DNA of 64,000 nucleotides from contig NZ_MJAH01000001.1 of the NCBI RefSeq assembly GCF_001746295.1, forward strand, positions 1,097,188-1,161,187, given 5' to 3'. The notes beneath the pieces were generated by a model. The model was not told where the DNA came from. It searched no databases and saw only the letters and a list, made by a program, of their open reading frames with translations. The stretch is from Streptomyces sp. LUP47B (lineage in GTDB: Bacteria > Actinomycetota > Actinomycetes > Streptomycetales > Streptomycetaceae). Both the position numbers and the translations under genes were made by a program. Below are positions 41,291-50,271 of this stretch, in pieces. Each line of letters opens with the position of its first letter. Positions within the stretch are counted from its first letter, which is position 1.

Positions 41291-42202
41291 ATGGGAGTAA
41301 GCCCCGAGGCCCACGAGTTCGCGCGGTTCCTGGCGAGCGTGAGCGCGAAGTCGGCGACACCCGGCCTGGACCTGGCCGTCATCCGCGACATCGTCGACTC
41401 GAACCACAAGGCGTCGACCGAGCCGGAAGGCGTCACGTATGCCGAAGTGGACGCGGGCGGCGTCCCCGCCCTGTGGGCCATCCCGGAGGGCGCCGATCCC
41501 GACCGGGCGCTGCTCCACTTCCACTTCGGCGGATCCGTCACCGCCTCGATGCACTCGGACCGCAAGGCCGCAGGCCATGTCGCCAAGGCGGCCGGAGCCC
41601 GCTCCCTCGTCGTGGACTTCCGCCTGGCGCCCGAGCACCCCTATCCCGCCCAGCTCGACGACGCCGAGACGGCCTACCGGTGGCTGCTCTCGCAGGGCTA
41701 CGAGCCGCGGAACATCGGCAGCACCGGTCACTCGATCGGCGGCACCCTCGCGGTGATGCTCCCGCTGCGTCTGCTCGCAAAGGGCGAGGCCACCCCGGGC
41801 GCCATCGTCAGCGTCTCCCCGTGGACCGACCTCACCCTCCAGAACCCTGCGGTGGACGAGAACGAGGACAACGACAAGATGCTCAGCCGGGGCACGCTCG
41901 AACTCTTCCGCGGAGCCTGGCTGCAGGACCCCGCCGTGGACTTCACCTCACCCGAGATCAGCATCGCGAACGCCGACCTCACCGGCCTGCCGCCCACGAC
42001 CGTCCACTACGGCGAGTACGAGACCCTCGCCGACGACGGCGCCGAGCTCGGCCGCCGGCTCGCCGACTTCAAGGTCACCTCAGAGGTCCACCCGATGCCC
42101 GAGGGCCAGCACTCGTTCGTGCTGGGCGCGGGGCGGGTACCCGAGGTGGACCAGGCCATCCAGCAGATGGGCCAGTGGCTGCGTGAGCACCTCGGCGCGT
42201 GA
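41291..42202 (+). CDS. Alpha/beta hydrolase, hormone-sensitive-lipase-type esterase
   Basis: 303 aa. HFHFGGSVTASMHSDRKA is the HSL oxyanion loop in modified form (HFHFGG rather than HGGG). Then VVDFRLAPEHPYPAQLDDAE, GHSIGGTLAVMLPL with the nucleophile, and the acid and His near HYGEYETLADDG and EGQHSFVLGAG. GGAG precedes the ATG. Preceded by HxlR operator site 3. Together with the quinone oxidoreductase it forms part of an inferred HxlR regulon. Confidence 0.9.
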   Translation: MGVSPEAHEFARFLASVSAKSATPGLDLAVIRDIVDSNHKASTEPEGVTYAEVDAGGVPALWAIPEGADPDRALLHFHFGGSVTASMHSDRKAAGHVAKAAGARSLVVDFRLAPEHPYPAQLDDAETAYRWLLSQGYEPRNIGSTGHSIGGTLAVMLPLRLLAKGEATPGAIVSVSPWTDLTLQNPAVDENEDNDKMLSRGTLELFRGAWLQDPAVDFTSPEISIANADLTGLPPTTVHYGEYETLADDGAELGRRLADFKVTSEVHPMPEGQHSFVLGAGRVPEVDQAIQQMGQWLREHLGA

Positions 42203-42376
42203 GCGGCAGCCGCACCGACGCCGTGCCCTGACGGCCGGACCGCAGCACCGCCGCGATGTCGCTGAACGGCGTGCGGCATGCTGCTCGACCGTACCGGTCG
42301 GCATGCGGTACTTGTGTCCGACACCGTTTCGCACGCGGTCCCACCACCGTCCGTCGAGGCCACAAAGGAGTGCGCG

Positions 42377-44260
42377 ATGGGAACGTACGAGGATGTCTTC
42401 CGCGCCAGTACCGAGGACCCGGAGAACTTCTGGCTGAAGGCGGCCGAGGGCATCGACTGGGATGTCGCTCCGCAGCGCGCCCTGGACTCCTCGGGCGCAC
42501 CGTTCTACCGCTGGTTTCCCGACGGCCGGCTCAACGTCTGTTTCAACGCGCTCGACCGGCACGTCGAAGCCGGCCGCGGAGAACAACCCGCGCTCGTCTA
42601 CGACTCCCCCGTGACCGACACCCGCCGCACCTACAGCTACGCGCAGCTGAGGGACGAGGTGGCGGCCTTCGCGGGAGCGCTCGCTCAGCTCGGTGTGGGG
42701 CACGGCGACCGCGTGGTGATCTACATGCCGATGGTCCCCGAGGCCGCCGTCGCGATGCTGGCCTGCGCACGGATCGGCGCGGTCCACTCGGTCGTCTTCG
42801 GCGGGTTCGCCCCGCGCGAACTCGCCCTGCGTATCGATGACGCGACCCCCAAGGTGGTCGTCTCCGCCTCCTGCGGCATCGAGGGCAAGCGCGTCATCGC
42901 GTACAAGCCCCTGCTCGAGCAGGCGATCGAACTCGCGGCCCACAAGCCGGAGAAGTGCGTGATCCTGCAACGCCCGCAGGAGCGTGCCGAGTTGGGATCG
43001 GACGATCTCGACTGGGCCGACCTGGTCGCCGCGGCGCCGCCGGCCGACTGCGTTCCGGTCGCCGCCACTGATCCCCTGTACATCCTTTACACGTCCGGAA
43101 CGACCGGCAAGCCCAAGGGAGTCGTACGTGACTGCGGCGGCCACGCGGTCGCGCTGCACTGGTCGATGGGCGCCGTCTACGACGTGGGCCCGGGCGAGAC
43201 GATGTTCACCGGCTCCGACGTCGGCTGGGTCGTCGGCCACTCCTACATCGTCTACGCGCCCCTGCTGGCCGGCGCGACAACGGTCCTGTACGAGGGCAAG
43301 CCGGTCGGCACCCCGGACGCGGGCCAGTTCTGGCGGGTGGCCGCCGAGTACCGGGTCAAGACCATGTTCACGGCGCCCACCGCCTTCCGGGCGATCAGGA
43401 AGGAGGACCCGAAGGGGGCGCTCACCGCGGGCCACGACCTCTCGCACCTGCGCTACCTCTTCCTCGCCGGTGAGCGCCTCGATCCGGAGACGTATCACTG
43501 GGCGAGCGCTCTCCTGGGCGTCCCGGTGATCGACCACTGGTGGCAGACCGAGACCGGCTGGCCCATCGTCGCCAACCCGGTCGGCATCGAAGCCGCCCCC
43601 ATCAAGCCCGGCTCCCCCAGCCGCCCCCTGCCGGGCTGGGACGTCCGCGTCCTCGATCCCGCGGGTGACCCTGTGCCCCCGGGCGTCGACGGCGCAATCG
43701 TCGTCAAGCTCCCCCTGCCGCCCGGCGCACTCCCCACCCTCTGGAACGACGACAACCGCTACCTCGGCTCCTACCTGTCCGCCTACGACGGCTACTACCT
43801 CACCGGCGACAGCGGCCACCTCGACGACGACGGATACGTCTTCGTCATGGGCCGCACCGACGACGTGATCAACGTCGCCGGACACCGGCTGTCCACCGGC
43901 AGCATGGAGGAGGCCCTGGCAGCCCACCCGGACGTCGCCGAGTGCGCCGTCATCGGCGTCGCCGACGAACTCAAGGGACAGGTGCCGCGCGGCCTCGTCG
44001 TCCTCAAGGCAGGCACCGGCCGCGAACCGGGCGAGGTCGAAGCCGAACTCGTCCAACTCGTACGCGAACGCATCGGCGCCGTCGCCTCCCTCAAGGACGT
44101 CACGGTCGTGGCCGCCCTGCCCAAGACCCGCTCGGGCAAGATCCTGCGCAAGACCATGCGCGGCATCGCCGACGGCCGCGACGAACCCATCCCGTCCACG
44201 GTGGACGACCCCGGCGTCATCGAAACCCTGCGCCCGGTCCTCCGCCGAGCCCCGGCGTGA
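42377..44260 (+). CDS. prpE: Propionyl-CoA/acetyl-CoA synthetase-family acyl-CoA synthetase
   Basis: 627 aa ACS-type enzyme (acid + ATP + CoA to acyl-CoA). N-terminal ACS_N region NFWLKAAEGIDWDVAP, ILYTSGTTGKPKGVVRDCGG as P-loop with the PrpE-like RDxGGHxVALHWSM continuation, FTGSDVGWVVGHSYIVYAPL, WWQTETGWP, and the acetylatable Lys in RSGKILRKTMR. AAAGGAG lies 6 nt before the ATG at 42377. The RDCGGHAVAL string favours propionyl-CoA synthetase over acetyl-CoA synthetase, but substrate is not certain. Stands 175 bp after the esterase. Confidence 0.88.
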   Translation: MGTYEDVFRASTEDPENFWLKAAEGIDWDVAPQRALDSSGAPFYRWFPDGRLNVCFNALDRHVEAGRGEQPALVYDSPVTDTRRTYSYAQLRDEVAAFAGALAQLGVGHGDRVVIYMPMVPEAAVAMLACARIGAVHSVVFGGFAPRELALRIDDATPKVVVSASCGIEGKRVIAYKPLLEQAIELAAHKPEKCVILQRPQERAELGSDDLDWADLVAAAPPADCVPVAATDPLYILYTSGTTGKPKGVVRDCGGHAVALHWSMGAVYDVGPGETMFTGSDVGWVVGHSYIVYAPLLAGATTVLYEGKPVGTPDAGQFWRVAAEYRVKTMFTAPTAFRAIRKEDPKGALTAGHDLSHLRYLFLAGERLDPETYHWASALLGVPVIDHWWQTETGWPIVANPVGIEAAPIKPGSPSRPLPGWDVRVLDPAGDPVPPGVDGAIVVKLPLPPGALPTLWNDDNRYLGSYLSAYDGYYLTGDSGHLDDDGYVFVMGRTDDVINVAGHRLSTGSMEEALAAHPDVAECAVIGVADELKGQVPRGLVVLKAGTGREPGEVEAELVQLVRERIGAVASLKDVTVVAALPKTRSGKILRKTMRGIADGRDEPIPSTVDDPGVIETLRPVLRRAPA

Positions 44261-44765
44261 CTCCAGGAGAGCTACGACGACCGGCGCTTCGCCTTGTCTG
44301 CCGACTGCAACCCTCGTCACACGCGAGTGTGACCAGGATCGGTAGTTGGCACTAGGCCATGTTCGGGACCTGCGCTGATGCCAATTAGCTCCAGCACCTT
44401 GAGGCGCGGAATCAGAGAGATAGTTGGCACTTTGGTACAGCGCAGGTCACAGAGTGTTTCGCCAGGAGCACGGGGCCAACTTGCCAAGACCGGAGGAGCT
44501 TCACACGTAGCTGCAGGCGTCTGCTCGTGCCTCACAGGGTCCCGGTGAGAGGGGCAAAGCATTTCCTGCGTTGCGTGTTCGCGTTTCCATGCGGGGTGTG
44601 CGTGCCTCTATCCGACCTCGTGTGGCGAGGCTCAGCATGAGCAGCGGCAGCGCAGGGGGCACGGCGGGGCTCAAGCCCCTCTACGCGTCGAGTTCCCTCA
44701 ACGGCAGCCGCCGCCGGACCGGCAGACGCCATGCCTGAGCCGGCTCGCCCTCTCGCCTTCCGTAA
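44261..44765. other. Gene-free stretch, locally lower GC
   Basis: About 500 bp with noticeably more A and T than its surroundings. AGTTGGCACT occurs twice (44344-44353, 44422-44431) and the related inverted TGCCAATTAG at 44379-44388. No gene recognised. It borders a series of mobile-element remnants. Confidence 0.5.
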
Positions 44766-45160
44766 TCAATAGTGCGTATGGCTTTCCGAAACCAGCGTCT
44801 TGTGTTGCCTCCCTGGCATAAGCTCCACCATGTTGACACCACGTCGAGCAGGCACAAGGTCATGTGTACCCTCAGCAGAATCAGTTGCGATCAGGGGCAC
44901 GAAGTCGAGGCCGAACGGAGCCCCTGAACATTCGTCGCGTGTGATGCGGTAGAAGTCAGCCGCGGTTGTCAGCAGGCATAGGCGGATCGCGTCGATGATG
45001 GCCGTCTTGCCGCTGTCGTTCTCGCCGACGAGGACGTTCGTGGCGGGACCGAAGTCCAGGCTCAGGCTGGCGTCCTTGTCGCCGTCCTTCTGCGGCGCCG
45101 CGCCGAAGATCCGGAAGTTTCCGCATACAGACAGGCAAGGTACACCGACATCCCCCGAGC
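44766..45160 (-). pseudogene. N-terminal remnant of an OLD-family ATP-dependent nuclease
   Basis: The minus strand reads CGNFRIFGAAPQKDGDKDAS, LSLDFGPATNVLVGENDSGK (Walker A GENDSGKT), TAIIDAIRLCLLTTAADFYR, ITRDE, then about 55 unrelated codons to a stop. NFRIFG plus the Walker A plus DAIRLxL is the opening of OLD/RecF-like AAA ATPases with TOPRIM nuclease domains, which include phage-defence proteins. No start codon fits well and the ABC signature and TOPRIM parts are absent. Confidence 0.65.
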
Positions 45161-45187
45161 GATGAGGCCCGCGCCCTCGACGACACA

Positions 45188-45203
45188 GGCGGTTGTAACC
45201 GCC
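45188..45203. repeat. Perfect hairpin GGCGGTT-GT-AACCGCC
   Basis: Seven-base arms in the degenerate mobile region, just upstream of the OLD remnant. Could be an operator or a hairpin left by an element. Confidence 0.4.
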
Positions 45204-45494
45204 TCAAGTGCCCCACCCGCATGCGGTTCTGACGCATCATACGATTCACCGCGACACTGGTGCCTCGTTTGACGAATCCCTCCCCGTGGCTGGAAATGGC
45301 CATGTCAGGTCGCCCAACTCCAGACAGCAGTGCGCGACCGTCATTGCGGCACAGCGGCAGGGGAGATGGCCCCTCACGACTGGTAGGTGCCACAGCAGGG
45401 CGCCTCCTACGCACAGGGCGCGTCGACACCGCGCGGAGTGAGCGCCTCTACGGATTCGTGCGCACCTCCTGCGCGGCGCCCGATCAGCAAATCC

Positions 45495-45640
45495 GGCGGA
45501 CCAGGCCAGCATGATCCAAAGACCGTCCAGGCGCTCGCACGGCACGCCCGCTTCACCGAAACATGGGATACCCATGCGCGCCCACCGAGGGCGACAGAAG
45601 GCCTGCACGTAACCGCGTTCGGCGATGCCTTCCGCTCAAT
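45495..45640 (+). pseudogene. Possible tyrosine-recombinase C-terminal fragment
   Basis: In one frame: HDPKTVQALARHARFTETWD, THARPPRATEGLHVTAFGDA. The KTVQxLxRHxxFxETxDTxxH pattern resembles the end of phage-type integrases, where the catalytic Tyr would be in the TYxH position; here it reads DTHA, so the Tyr would be lost. Short and without a start. Low to moderate certainty. Confidence 0.35.
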
Positions 45641-45720
45641 GCAGCAGAGCGGGGGCCGAGTTGCAGCACGGTCACCAGTGTGCCGGAGAGAACCCGGATT
45701 ACCGCGTCGACGCCCCTATG

Positions 45721-45853
45721 CGCGAGCTGATCGGCAAACGGCCCTGGCTGACGGTCTTCCGCTTCCCGACCTACACCCCCGACCTCAATCCGGCCGGGGG
45801 TGGTCTGGGCGCACCTGAAGAAGAGCCTGCGCCCAGACCACCGGGCTGATTAG
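45721..45853 (+). pseudogene. IS630-type transposase C-terminal fragment, frameshifted
   Basis: RELIGKRPWLTVFRFPTYTP, DLNPAGG, then after one extra G near 45802 VWAHLKKSLRPDHRAD-stop. YTPDLNPAExVWAHLK is the C-terminal DDE_3 motif of IS630; the catalytic Glu position is Gly here. Inactive. Confidence 0.75.
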
Positions 45854-45911
45854 GCCGTGAGGCCGGCGCGCTTTCACATGCGCTGGCTTTCCGCTTTCGA
45901 GTAGTTCAGGG

Positions 45912-46649
45912 TCACAGCCATTCCTGGTTGGCCGGTCGCACTTTGTCCAGTGCCTCGCGGATCTTCTGGCCGATTGTGATGAGGCGTGATTCCGGGAGGC
46001 GGGTGGTGGGCCCGGCGACGGCGATCGCGGCGCGTGGGGTGACCGCGACGGCGACACACGAGATGCCTACCTGCTGGCTGTCCAGGTCGAGGGCGAAGCC
46101 GTGGTGCTTGGCGTCGGCGATTTCCTGTGCGTGGCGTTCCCACCGGTCCGGGTCTTCGGCGCGGACAAGGTGGGCGAGGTCGGCGTCGGCTGCGAGCAGG
46201 GCGTGGCCGAGCGCCTCGCCGATCAGTGACTTTCGCTCGCCGGGTCTGACTGCGAGGTGCAGGGGCTGGTCCGATTGCACGGCGTCCACGCACAGGTAGT
46301 CGGTGCCGGTGGCGAACGCGAGGAAGGTGGACTCGCCCGATGCCTGGCTCACGTTCTTGAGCACGGGCCGGATGCGGGCGCGCAGGGCGTGTTCTGCCTC
46401 GGCGTCCAGGCGCAGCAGGCGGTTGAGCTTGCCGGTCAGCCGGTAGGCGGCGCCCTTCTTGTCCTGGGTGATGTAGCCGAGCCCTTCGAGGGAGGCGAGC
46501 AGATTGTGTGCGGTGCTGCGGTTGAGGCCGGCGCCGTCGGCGAGTTCGCTCAATCGCGCGCCTTCGGGATGCGTCGCGATGCGTTCCAGCAGGTCGAAGG
46601 CCCGCTGCACGGACTGGAGCACGCGGCCGGATGGCGTCTCGGATTCCAT
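45912..46649 (-). CDS. IclR-family transcriptional regulator
   Basis: 245 aa. N-terminal winged HTH: VQRAFDLLERIATHPEGARL, SELADGAGLNRSTAHNLLAS, LEGLGYITQDKKGAAYRL. The C-terminal effector domain has YLCVDAVQSDQPLHLAVRPG, GEALGHALLAA and GISCVAVAV. Divergent from the SDR-MFS-propeller genes, its probable targets. The gap contains CTAG-N6-CTAG (46661-46674), a weak operator candidate. Confidence 0.92.
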   Translation of the reverse strand: MESETPSGRVLQSVQRAFDLLERIATHPEGARLSELADGAGLNRSTAHNLLASLEGLGYITQDKKGAAYRLTGKLNRLLRLDAEAEHALRARIRPVLKNVSQASGESTFLAFATGTDYLCVDAVQSDQPLHLAVRPGERKSLIGEALGHALLAADADLAHLVRAEDPDRWERHAQEIADAKHHGFALDLDSQQVGISCVAVAVTPRAAIAVAGPTTRLPESRLITIGQKIREALDKVRPANQEWL

Positions 46650-46804
46650 AATGTTGAACTCTAGCAGATTCTAGGGCCTGATTGTTTGACATTGTGCCCT
46701 CGCGGAACCAAGGTGGTGACCGAGGGCGCGTCCGTAGTGGACGCCGCGTCAGCGGCCGTATCGGCCGGCCCCCACCCATCCCCCCGCAAGGAAGAGACAC
46801 AGCT

Positions 46805-47491
46805 ATGTCACGCGTCATCCTCATCACCGGCGCGAACCGCGGCATCGGCCGCGAGCTCGCCGCCCAGTTCGCCGCGGACGGCGACACCGTGCTGCTCAGC
46901 GCCCGCAACGGCGATGCCGCAGCGCAGGCATCCGCAGAGATCGGCGGCGACACCCACCCGGTCCAGCTCGACGCCTCGGACCCGGCGAGCATCAAGGCCG
47001 CGGCGCAGAAGGTTGAGGCCGAGCACGGTCGTCTTGACGTGCTGGTCAACAACGTCGGCGGCATCTTCGACTACGCCCAGCAGGCGTCCACCGCCGATCT
47101 CGGTGTGGTGCAGGAAGCACTGGAGATCAACCTCTTCACGACGTGGCGTGTCACCCAGGCCATGCTGCCGCTGCTGCGCAAGGCGCAGGGGGCCCGCATC
47201 GTCAACGTGTCCAGCGAGGCGGCGTCGCTGGCGCGCATGGGGGCGGCCACTCCTGCCTACGGTGCGTCCAAGGCGGCTCTCAACGCGCTGACCCGTTCGC
47301 TGGCCGCAGAGCTCGCCGAGGACGGGATCACCGTTCACGCCGCGAGCCCTGGATGGACGGCGAGTGATCTCGGTGGTGAGGGCGGCCGTCCCCTCGCGGA
47401 GGGCGCGGCCAGCATCAAGCACGTCGTCAACCTGCCCGCCGAGGCTGGCACCGGCGCCTTTTACCAGGACGAGCAGATCCTGCCCTGGTAA
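46805..47491 (+). CDS. SDR-family oxidoreductase
   Basis: 228 aa. LITGANRGIGRELAAQFAAD, VNNVGGIFDYAQ in place of NNAG, VNVSSEAASLARMGAATPAY then GASK for the catalytic set. ATG at 46805 has AGGAAG upstream; the long frame before it is not conserved. First gene downstream of IclR and apparently heading an SDR, MFS, propeller, hydrolase series on the same strand (gaps 121, 147 and 286 bp). Confidence 0.9.
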   Translation: MSRVILITGANRGIGRELAAQFAADGDTVLLSARNGDAAAQASAEIGGDTHPVQLDASDPASIKAAAQKVEAEHGRLDVLVNNVGGIFDYAQQASTADLGVVQEALEINLFTTWRVTQAMLPLLRKAQGARIVNVSSEAASLARMGAATPAYGASKAALNALTRSLAAELAEDGITVHAASPGWTASDLGGEGGRPLAEGAASIKHVVNLPAEAGTGAFYQDEQILPW

Positions 47492-47612
47492 CACCCGATG
47501 CGCAGGGTCAGCACCGAGAATGCGGTCCTGGCCCTGCCGCCCTTTCAAGGGCGGGGCGCCGGCGGTCGGCGACCGGAGAAGCCCCCGCCCGCACCCCGAA
47601 GGCGCGGAGACC

Positions 47613-48839
47613 ATGACGGACAACTCACCCGCACATTCACACACGTCCAGCCAGAGCCCCGCGCGGGAGCTCTCCCGGCCACTGGTGCCGGTGTTGTGGC
47701 TCGTGCTCATGGCGTCGCCGGTGGCCGCCGCGAACAACGCGACGGTGCTTATCCTCGACGACATCGGCACCGCGCTGGACACGACCGCCGCGACCGCTTC
47801 CTGGCTCGCCACCGTGTTCGCGCTCGCCCTGGCGGTTGCGACACCGCTGCAAGCCGCGCTCATGAGGCATCGCGGCAGGCCCACGGTGCTCTTCACCAGC
47901 GCCGCGCTCGTCGCCGCCGGCACGCTCATCGTCCTGGTCTCGCCCTGGCTGCCCCTGGCCGTGGCCGGACGGGCCACCCAGGCCGCCGGCGGAGCCGGCC
48001 TGAACGTGCTCGCCATCGCCCTGGCCGGCAGCGCCCGCAGGATCGGCGCCATCAGCGCCGGGATGGGGCTGTTCGGTGCGGTCAGTCCGCTGATCGGCAC
48101 CCAGCTCACCGACGTCCTGTCGTGGCGCGTCGCGCTCTCCATGCTGGCGATCACGCTGATCGCCGTACCCGTCGTCAGCCGCCGCCTGGCACCAGACACA
48201 GCCGGCATCGGCCGTTTCGACGCCGGGGGCGCGCTGCTGGTCGCGGTGCTCTCCGGAAGTATCGTGATGGTCGCCTCGAACCCGCTGCCGGCCCTGGCAG
48301 CGACGGCGATCTCGATCACCCTGCTCATCATCCATACGCGCCGCCGCCCCGACGGCTATGTGCCGGTCACCACGATCCGGTCGGCGAGGTTCCAGACCGC
48401 CACCTGCCTGACACTCGCTCTCTCCGCGGGGTACTTCACCCTGCTGTTCGTCATCCCTCAGCTGCTCATCACCCGCGCCCACTGGACCAAAGACGCCGCC
48501 GCCGCCGGGCAGCTCGTCGCGATGGTGCTGGCCTCGCTCGCCACCCTCGGATTCACCTCCATCGCCGCCCGGTTCTCCCGCACGAACGTGCGGATCGTCC
48601 TCGTGGCAGCCGGGACCGTTGCCGTACTCGCCGCGGTCCTCGCGAGCGTGCCGGTTCTCCTGCTGGCCGGGATCTTCCTTGCGCTGTTCGCCGCGACCTC
48701 GGCCAACGCCACCCAGGTCATCGCGGCCACGGCCTCCGTGCCCGAACAGGACAAGCCGACAGCGATCGGGCTGTTCACCCTGCTCTACCTCCTCGGCGGC
48801 GCGATCGGCCCCGCCTTCGCCTCCGCACTGGTGCTCTGA
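47613..48839 (+). CDS. MFS transporter, 12-TM exporter type
   Basis: 408 aa with about 12 hydrophobic segments, for example PVLWLVLMASPVAAANNATV, WLATVFALALAVATPL, GLNVLAIALAGSARRIGAIS, ALSAGYFTLLFVIPQLLI and VLLLAGIFLALFAATSANAT. The conserved loop is LMRHRGRPTVLF between helices 2 and 3 (motif A in relaxed form). ATG at 47613 begins a hydrophilic Ser/Pro leader. The 3' half of this gene, with 32 bp past the stop, is duplicated at 51671-52296. Substrate unknown; probably drug or metabolite efflux under IclR. Confidence 0.9.
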   Translation: MTDNSPAHSHTSSQSPARELSRPLVPVLWLVLMASPVAAANNATVLILDDIGTALDTTAATASWLATVFALALAVATPLQAALMRHRGRPTVLFTSAALVAAGTLIVLVSPWLPLAVAGRATQAAGGAGLNVLAIALAGSARRIGAISAGMGLFGAVSPLIGTQLTDVLSWRVALSMLAITLIAVPVVSRRLAPDTAGIGRFDAGGALLVAVLSGSIVMVASNPLPALAATAISITLLIIHTRRRPDGYVPVTTIRSARFQTATCLTLALSAGYFTLLFVIPQLLITRAHWTKDAAAAGQLVAMVLASLATLGFTSIAARFSRTNVRIVLVAAGTVAVLAAVLASVPVLLLAGIFLALFAATSANATQVIAATASVPEQDKPTAIGLFTLLYLLGGAIGPAFASALVL

Positions 48840-48986
48840 CACGAACCGCAGCCGACATTGCGCGTCACGGGCCCGTCCGCCACGACCCCGGCACACACAC
48901 CCGATGCCACCCCGCAGGGGCGCATCCGCGCCCCACCGGACAGGTGGGGCCGCGACTCACCCGAACTCACACAACAGGAAGACGCC

Positions 48987-49985
48987 ATGCGCACAATCCT
49001 CTGGAAGCGTTCGTCCGCCCGTGTCCTGAAGGGCGTACCCGTCACGTTTCTCACGGCGGGACTGCTCGTCGCCGGTTCCCACACGGCGGCCACCGCTGTG
49101 GCCGCCACCCCCACCGCCCACCACGTGGCCGTACAGAACAAGGTCATCACGCTGCCCGGCGCCACCTCCGCCGAGGGCATCGCGGCAGGCAAGGGCACGA
49201 CCTTCTACGCGGGTGACCTCTACGCCGGAGACATCTACCGCGGCGACATCCGCACCGGCACCGCAGAACGCTTCATCGACGCCCCCGCCGGCCGGGCAGC
49301 AGTGGGCATGAAAGCCGACACGCGCCACGGCCTGCTCTTCGTCGCCGGCGACAAGAGCGGCCAGGCGTACGTGTACAGCACCTCCACCGGCGCGGAGGTC
49401 GCCACCCTCCAACTCGCCGCCCCCGGCACCACCAGCCTCATCAACGACGTGGTCCTCACCGCGGGCGGCGCCTGGTTCACCGACTCCGCCCAGGCAAAAC
49501 TCCACTTCGTGCCCGTCGGCAAGCAGGGCACCCTGGGACAGGTCCGCACCCTCGACGTCACCGGCCCGGCCGCCGAGCTGAGCGGCGAGTACAACCTCAA
49601 CGGGATCGAGGCCACGCCCGATGGCAAGACGCTGATCGTCGGTCACTTCGCGAACCAGCGGATCTACACCATCAACCCGGACACCGGTGCCTCCACGGTG
49701 GTCAAGGGCGTCAAGGCACCCAACGCCGACGGTCTCGTGCTCCACGGCCGAGACCTGTGGGTGGTGCAGGGCTTCGACAACAAGATCTCCCGCTTCAAGC
49801 TCAGTCGCGACCTGCGCAGCGGCACCCTCGGGAAGGAGATCACCAGCCCGGCCTACGGCGTCCCGGCGACGGCGGCGCGCTTCGGCCACCTGCTCGCCGC
49901 GGTGAACGCCCACTTCGACACCCGCCCCACGCCGCAGGACCCGCCCGCCTCACCCACCTACGAAGTGGTCGTCACCAAGTCCTGA
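48987..49985 (+). CDS. Secreted SMP-30/gluconolactonase-like beta-propeller
   Basis: 332 aa. Signal peptide about 1-40 (VTFLTAGLLVAGSHTAATAV, cleavage near AVAA). Blades include GIAAGKGTTFYAGDLYAGDI, LINDVVLTAGGAWFTDSAQA, GIEATPDGKTLIVGHFANQR and DGLVLHGRDLWVVQGFDNKI, with the Asn/Asp positions that bind Ca2+ in SMP-30 enzymes. ACAGGAAG precedes the ATG. It follows the MFS gene on the same strand; could be a lactonase acting outside the cell. Confidence 0.85.
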   Translation: MRTILWKRSSARVLKGVPVTFLTAGLLVAGSHTAATAVAATPTAHHVAVQNKVITLPGATSAEGIAAGKGTTFYAGDLYAGDIYRGDIRTGTAERFIDAPAGRAAVGMKADTRHGLLFVAGDKSGQAYVYSTSTGAEVATLQLAAPGTTSLINDVVLTAGGAWFTDSAQAKLHFVPVGKQGTLGQVRTLDVTGPAAELSGEYNLNGIEATPDGKTLIVGHFANQRIYTINPDTGASTVVKGVKAPNADGLVLHGRDLWVVQGFDNKISRFKLSRDLRSGTLGKEITSPAYGVPATAARFGHLLAAVNAHFDTRPTPQDPPASPTYEVVVTKS

Positions 49986-50133
49986 CCCGACCACTACACA
50001 TGAGGCCGCCGCCGCGCAGACGCCGTCCGCCCGAGGCGCCTGCACCAATTGGGCCGCCCTCGGACATGGCGGCGGCCTGGCCGAGGCGTCGGTGTGCTGC
50101 GCCTTCCTCGCTACGACACACGCCCCGCGGGGT

Positions 50134-50216
50134 GGGGGGTCGAGCTTGTACCCCCTATAGATGCGACCTGCCACGCCTGGCGCAGAAGCGGTTTCCTGAA
50201 ATCGCGCCTCGGTCAC
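50134..50216 (+). promoter_or_regulatory. Leader/promoter block shared with the aldehyde oxidoreductase operon, copy 1
   Basis: TCGAGCTTGTACCCCCTATA at 50140-50159 continuing GATGCGACCT, later GGTTTCCTGAA and CTCGGTCACG, in the same order and spacing as the minus-strand segment 60951-60866. 25 of the 30 core bases agree. It ends 55 bp before the hydrolase ATG. Unknown regulator; TATAG and the GC-rich run suggest a spaced activator site. Confidence 0.65.
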
Positions 50217-50271
50217 GAGATCACCGACCGTCGCGCCCTTTCCTCCACCGATCGAGTATGAGGTCGCCTCC

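Noticed and set aside
44341..44431. Repeated AGTTGGCACT and inverted TGCCAATTAG as insertion-sequence ends
   Set aside because: Too short, no target duplication and no transposase between them; kept only as a note on the gap.
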